Assembly (NCBI GenBank): GCA_002782905.1
Contig: PFJA01000006.1
Location: 1-9,750 of the forward strand
DNA: 9,750 nt
Direction of reading: 5' to 3'
Origin: Lysobacterales bacterium CG_4_10_14_3_um_filter_64_11
GTDB taxonomy: Bacteria; Pseudomonadota; Gammaproteobacteria; Xanthomonadales; Xanthomonadaceae
Numbering within the stretch: position 1 is the first letter of the stretch; every line of letters starts with the position of its first letter. Below the pieces are notes generated by a model that was not told the DNA's origin, did not search any database, and saw only the letters and a program-made list of their open reading frames with translations. Positions 6,726 through 9,750 of the stretch are shown one piece after another. A program made the translations under genes and the position numbers.

Positions 6726-7093
6726 GATCGCTGGCTCCGTGGCGTTTGTCTTCGGGGCCATTGCAGTCGCTGCGACACGTTAAATATGCGTGCCCGATCG
6801 CGAAACCTCCGTTCGGTGCTTTTGTTGTTGCGGTTCTGTGGGTGCAGTCGCCCACATAGCGTGATCGCTAGCGCACATTGCAATGACATACGCGATATGG
6901 CTGGCGAGTGGCCGCTGGAGCAACCGTGAACCAGGGCACACGATGCGCGGCCAGGGCCCTGATTGATCGGGCTACGGCGGTTTTCGCGGCGCGGCATGAC
7001 GGAAAGTGACGCGCGTGGTCAACCGATCGGGCTGCGCAAGATCGGCGGATTCGCTCGAATCTTGAGCCAAAAATCGGGATATCCCTCACAGAT

Positions 7094-7120
7094 TTGAAAC
7101 ATCACTGGCGAAACTGTAAT
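7094..7120 (+). promoter_or_regulatory. possible promoter of the pilus operon
   Basis: TTGAAA (7094-7099, 5 of 6 to TTGACA) is followed after 15 bp by TGTAAT (7115-7120, 5 of 6 to TATAAT). The spacer is short of the usual 17, so strength or activator dependence is uncertain. Transcription from about 7127 would give a leader of roughly 148 nt before the pilin ATG at 7275. That leader includes two inverted repeats and a strong purine-rich ribosome site, GAGAGAG, at 7262-7268. Confidence 0.35.
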
Positions 7121-7171
7121 TGCAAGAGTGTGATCGCAACGACAATTCGCCGGCTGTTCTGCTACCGTTCT

Positions 7172-7207
7172 GATCCCGTCATCCCGTGCGCGGAGCAATG
7201 ACGGATC
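7172..7207. repeat. inverted repeat in the pilin gene leader
   Basis: GATCCCGTCAT (7172-7182) pairs with ATGACGGATC (7198-7207) over ten base pairs with one bulged C and a 15-nt loop. It ends 67 nt before the pilin start codon. No T-tract follows, so it is not an intrinsic terminator. The CGTCAT...ATGACG pattern also resembles dispersed intergenic repeats common in proteobacteria, so it could be either a leader structure or a repeat copy. Confidence 0.5.
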
Positions 7208-7274
7208 GGGCACCGCCAGGGATCGGCTGCGCGCAGCCCGCACACCCTGTTTCATTCCCTTGAGAGAGAATCGC

Positions 7275-7817
7275 ATGAAAAACCAAATTATCCTTGCCCG
7301 TACGGGCAAGCTGCTGTTCACCGCCATCGCTGCGGCGCTGCTCGCCGGCACCGCGCTGGCCGGCCCGTCGCCACAGACCGGGTCGTTCCAGGTCACCGCC
7401 AACGTCGTCGCCAGTTGCCGGGTCACCTCGACTACTGACATCGCGTTCGGCACCTACGACCCGGCCGATGCCAACAACACCGCCGCACTCGATGCCAGCG
7501 GTGATATTTCGGTGCGTTGCGTCAAGGGCACCGCCGCCAACGTTGCCATCGAGCAGGGCGCCAGTCCGGCTGCCGGTTCCAGTTGCACCACGCCGCTGCG
7601 GCGGATGGCCGGTGGCACCGAGTTCCTCAGCTATGGCATCTTCCAGGACGCCGCGCGCACCACCGTGTGGGGCTGCACTACCACCAATGACCAGAGCTTC
7701 ACCGCCACCAGCGTGGCAACGCCAACCACGCTGAGCACCTATGGCCGCATTCCGGCCGGTCAGGACGTCGGCGTCGGCGCGTTTGCCGATACCGTGAACG
7801 TGACGGTGACATTCTGA
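7275..7817 (+). CDS. spore coat U-domain pilin, Csu-type fimbrial major subunit
   Basis: This 180-residue secreted subunit of an archaic (sigma) chaperone-usher pilus has a signal peptide with cleavage predicted after Ala29 (GTALA/GPSPQ). The mature chain begins with the typical GSFQVTANVVASCRV. Four cysteines at 48, 82, 104 and 134 could form two disulfides; the ASC and VRC positions fit the spore coat protein U (SCPU) domain. IAFGTYDP and the closing VGAFADTVNVTVTF are also characteristic; the alternating hydrophobic C-terminal strand is what chaperones and neighbouring subunits recognise. The start at 7275 has GAGAGAG 6 nt upstream, and a frame extended to 7260 is less likely. It is the first gene of the operon, directly followed by the chaperone. 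The subunit is expected to polymerise on the outer surface for adhesion or biofilm, as CsuA/B does in Acinetobacter; that role is inferred from family and context. Confidence 0.9.
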   Translation: MKNQIILARTGKLLFTAIAAALLAGTALAGPSPQTGSFQVTANVVASCRVTSTTDIAFGTYDPADANNTAALDASGDISVRCVKGTAANVAIEQGASPAAGSSCTTPLRRMAGGTEFLSYGIFQDAARTTVWGCTTTNDQSFTATSVATPTTLSTYGRIPAGQDVGVGAFADTVNVTVTF

Positions 7818-8651
7818 GTGCAGGCCGGGCGGCAACTGATCGCCCGGCAACGATCCGCTGCGGTGACTTACCTCATTGCCCCAACGCGTGCCGCTATCGC
7901 GGCACGTGTCCGCTTGCTGGTGCTTGCCCTGCTCGCCGCGCCTGGCGTGCTCGTGCCGTTTACAGCGCTGGCAGCGCAGTTCACGCTGGCGCCCACCCGT
8001 GTGCATCTGGCGCCGGGGCAGGTGGCGCAGACGCTGCTGCTGGGCAACGAGGACGACCGCGAAGTGTCGTTCGAGCTCAGCTACCAGCACTGGCGCATGG
8101 ATGATGCCGGGCAGTGGTTGCTGGAAGACAGCGATGATCTGATTCTGCACCCGCAGATCGTCACCGTGCCCGGCAACGGCAGGGCCGTGATCCGGGTCGG
8201 TACGTTACGTTCCAACGTGGCGCAGGAAGAAGCCTACCGCATTCAGATGCAGGAGTTGCCCGGTGAACTCGGTAGCCAAGGCGTGGCGGTGACCATGCTC
8301 ACCCGCTTGAGCGTGCCGGTGTTCGTGCAGGTACGCAAAGCGCAGTTGGCGCTGGAACTGGCCGATCCCGTGCTCGGCGCTGACCGGATTGCGGTTGGTG
8401 TGCGCAACAGCGGCAGCCGTTACCTGTCGCCCGAGGACGCGCGCCTGATCGTGCGTGATGGCGCAGGCACGGTGCTGCACGAAGATACGCTCGGCGTGCC
8501 ATACCTGCTGGTAGGCGCACAACTGCGTTTGACGCGGCCGTTGCCGGCCACGGTATGCCGCAACGCGCAGGTGATCACGTTGCTGTTTGCCGAAGCCAAG
8601 CTCGAAGTCAGCGTGCCGGTGGTGGCCGCCAACCGCCAATGCGGCGGCTGA
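7818..8651 (+). CDS. periplasmic pilus chaperone, PapD/CsuC-like
   Basis: This 277-residue PapD-like chaperone would hold the pilin in the periplasm by donor-strand complementation and deliver it to the usher. After a long signal sequence (likely cleavage after Ala52, ALA/AQFTL) comes FTLAPTRVHLAPGQ. Its Arg61 corresponds to the conserved Arg that anchors the subunit C-terminus, and Arg163 in LTRLSVPVFV lies where PapD has Lys112. LILHPQIVTVPGNGRAVIRVG, AYRIQMQELP and the C-terminal second domain also fit the family. Cys247 and Cys274/275 may form a disulfide in domain 2. The GTG at 7818 begins directly after the pilin stop and has GGTGA 8 nt upstream; a GTG at 7863 would give a shorter and more usual signal peptide, so the start is uncertain. 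The gene overlaps the usher start by 13 nt, giving a tight pilin-chaperone-usher order. Confidence 0.9.
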   Translation: MQAGRQLIARQRSAAVTYLIAPTRAAIAARVRLLVLALLAAPGVLVPFTALAAQFTLAPTRVHLAPGQVAQTLLLGNEDDREVSFELSYQHWRMDDAGQWLLEDSDDLILHPQIVTVPGNGRAVIRVGTLRSNVAQEEAYRIQMQELPGELGSQGVAVTMLTRLSVPVFVQVRKAQLALELADPVLGADRIAVGVRNSGSRYLSPEDARLIVRDGAGTVLHEDTLGVPYLLVGAQLRLTRPLPATVCRNAQVITLLFAEAKLEVSVPVVAANRQCGG

Positions 8652-9750
8652 GGGCGGCAACGCTGGCACTGGCGCTGGCCAGCAGCGCGATGGTGCGTGC
8701 CCAGGACGGCGATGAAATCCTGCTGCTCGACCTGTGCGTCAATGGCAACTGCCCGGGCGTCGCGGCGGTGGTGCTGCGCGAGGACCGGGTATTGATCGAA
8801 ACCGAGGCGTTGCGCGCGGCGGGTGTCGACATCGATGCGTTGCCCACGCTGACGATTGGCGAGCGTCTGTTTGTCGATGCCAAGGCCATCAACCACGGCA
8901 CCCGCGTGCGTCTGGATCGCGACGCTCTGCGCGTGGATATCGACATTGCGGCGGAAAATCTGCCGTTGCAGGCAGTCAATCTGCGCACCCGCCGCCCTGC
9001 CGATAGCGTGCAACTGCCGTTGACCGCGTTCGTCAATTACGCGGCCACGTTGGGCAAAGCCGCCGAGCGCAACGCATTTCTCGATGGCGGTGTGGGCAAG
9101 GGCAGCCTCGCCTTGCGCTCCACTGCGCTCTGGCAGCGTACCGGCGGCTGGCAACGCGGCCTGAGCCGCTTCGAGTTCGACCGCTCCAACGCCCTGCAAC
9201 GCTGGACACTCGGCGACCAGTTTGCGGTCACACCCGACGCCCTGGGCGGTGGTGCCCTGCTCGGCGGCATCGGCGTCGAACGGGCGTTCGAGCAGGACCC
9301 GTTTCTGGTCACCTTTCCACAACCATTTGTCGCCGGCGTGCTGGAGTCGCCGGGTACGGTCGAGGTCTATTCCAACGGCGCCTTGATCGCGCGCCGCGCG
9401 TTGCAACCCGGGCCGTTTTCGCTCGACAACATCGGTGTACCGCCGGGCCGCTCCGACGTGCAGGTGGTGGTGCGCGACAATTTCGGCAACCGCCGTGATC
9501 TCAGCGCTGCGCGCTTCTACACCACCACCACCCTGCTCGCGCCGGGCCTGAGCGATTATGGCCTGCGCCTGGGCCTGCCGCGGACCCAGGCATTTGCCGG
9601 CAGCTACAACGGCGATCCGGCGCTGCAGGGGTTTTATCGGCGCGGCGTGGCCAAGCGGCTGACCTTGGGTGGCCGCATCGAGGCGGATGCGCAACTGCGC
9701 AATGCCGGCGTCAATCTGGTCTGGCAATTGCCGGTCGGCGACGTGCAATT
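8639..9750 (+). CDS. outer-membrane fimbrial usher, 3'-truncated by window edge
   Basis: Three hundred and seventy codons are visible without a stop. The usher forms the outer-membrane beta-barrel pore through which pilin subunits are assembled and secreted. The ATG at 8639 overlaps the chaperone gene by 13 nt and starts a signal peptide MRRLRAATLALALASSAM then VRA, with cleavage after Ala21. The mature N-terminal domain follows (about 22-115). Beta-barrel-like sequence with FEFDRSNALQRWTLGDQF begins at about 125. The conserved plug-associated segment VEVYSNGALIARRALQPGPF (241-260) follows, then SLDNIGVPPG and VVVRDNFGN. These match FimD/CsuD-type ushers; a full protein of about 750-850 residues is usual, so roughly half is missing. 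The N-terminal domain contains the pair CVNGNC (Cys33, Cys38), discussed as a finding. The clade (archaic) is inferred from the SCPU pilin partner rather than from this protein alone. Confidence 0.9.
   Translation, partial: MRRLRAATLALALASSAMVRAQDGDEILLLDLCVNGNCPGVAAVVLREDRVLIETEALRAAGVDIDALPTLTIGERLFVDAKAINHGTRVRLDRDALRVDIDIAAENLPLQAVNLRTRRPADSVQLPLTAFVNYAATLGKAAERNAFLDGGVGKGSLALRSTALWQRTGGWQRGLSRFEFDRSNALQRWTLGDQFAVTPDALGGGALLGGIGVERAFEQDPFLVTFPQPFVAGVLESPGTVEVYSNGALIARRALQPGPFSLDNIGVPPGRSDVQVVVRDNFGNRRDLSAARFYTTTTLLAPGLSDYGLRLGLPRTQAFAGSYNGDPALQGFYRRGVAKRLTLGGRIEADAQLRNAGVNLVWQLPVGDVQ

Larger units (their letters stand above)
6726..7274. other. 549-bp non-coding region between secreted-protein gene and pilus operon
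   Basis: No convincing gene is seen on either strand; the open frames here are short and lack ribosome sites or recognisable protein. What it holds is inverted repeats and a possible promoter. TGTGGG/CCCACA (6837-6842 and 6851-6856) is followed at once by TAGCG-TGAT-CGCTA (6857-6870). A palindrome GGGATATCCC lies at 7076-7085. The octamer GATCGGGC occurs at 6965, 7025 and 7204, and inverted at 6792-6799. A 14-bp perfect palindrome, GGCTGCGCGCAGCC, lies at 7225-7238, within the probable leader of the pilin mRNA. The size of the gap fits a regulated divergent promoter region, which is inference. Confidence 0.55.

Noticed and set aside
6717..6929. Short plus-strand open frame of 70 codons in the divergent gap
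   Set aside because: No ribosome site, Arg/Cys-rich composition and overlap with the start of the secreted-protein gene.
7076..7085. Palindrome GGGATATCCC just upstream of the proposed pilus promoter
   Set aside because: Position is suggestive of an operator, but 10-bp palindromes are common by chance and the promoter itself is uncertain.
7129..7150. TGTGATCGCAACGACAAT as a CRP/Clp site near the pilus promoter
   Set aside because: Only the left half-site TGTGA is present; the right half TCACA is missing.
7179..8150. Minus-strand open frame of 323 codons opposite the pilin and chaperone genes
   Set aside because: The product is Gly/Arg/His-rich without motifs, while the opposite strand has two signal-peptide proteins of known families.
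8420..9748. Long minus-strand open frame of 442 codons opposite the usher
   Set aside because: It is a shadow: the plus strand encodes an usher with signal peptide and conserved plug motifs, and the minus product has no recognisable domain.

Overview
The window is about 65% G+C, densely coded DNA of a Gram-negative bacterium. Signal peptides, an outer-membrane usher and a c-di-GMP protein point to a gammaproteobacterium. The overall style and a REP element with a GTAG head suggest the Xanthomonadales/Lysobacterales, perhaps Rhodanobacteraceae. That placement is inference; no rRNA or species marker is present.

Layout from left to right. (1) Positions 1-623, +: the 3' part of an RsuA-family 16S rRNA pseudouridine synthase, whose S4 domain lies off the left edge. 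(2) Positions 625-2544, -: a membrane-anchored GGDEF-EAL protein, convergent with the previous gene, the two stops being 1 bp apart. (3) Positions 2761-3474, +: a YgeA-like amino-acid racemase, divergent from it. (4) Positions 3475-3731: a non-coding gap with a REP-like hairpin, a second inverted repeat and a possible promoter. (5) Positions 3732-6284, +: four tightly packed genes with two ATGA stop/start overlaps. They encode an NRDE/TANGO2-family protein, a stand-alone YjeF_N (NAD(P)H-hydrate epimerase-type) protein, a small four-helix membrane protein and a PyrR-like phosphoribosyltransferase. Two of the four carry altered signature motifs. (6) Positions 6303-6725, -: a small secreted protein of unknown function, convergent with the operon. 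(7) Positions 6726-7274: a 549-bp non-coding region with inverted repeats and a possible promoter. (8) Positions 7275-9750, +: the start of a chaperone-usher pilus operon of the archaic (sigma, Csu-like) type, comprising a spore-coat-U-domain pilin, a PapD-like chaperone and the first 370 codons of the usher, which leaves the window. A minor or tip subunit gene is expected just beyond the right edge.

The pilus genes are a coherent surface-adhesion unit: secreted pilin, periplasmic chaperone, outer-membrane usher. The GGDEF-EAL protein could belong to the same sessile/motile lifestyle control, but it is 4.7 kb away and no direct link is visible. The least explained part is the four-gene cluster at 3732-6284. 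It looks like a small nucleotide- or cofactor-related operon, and its YjeF_N and PRTase members deviate from the textbook motifs. No CRISPR array, tRNA, rRNA, transposase, phage gene or toxin-antitoxin pair was found.
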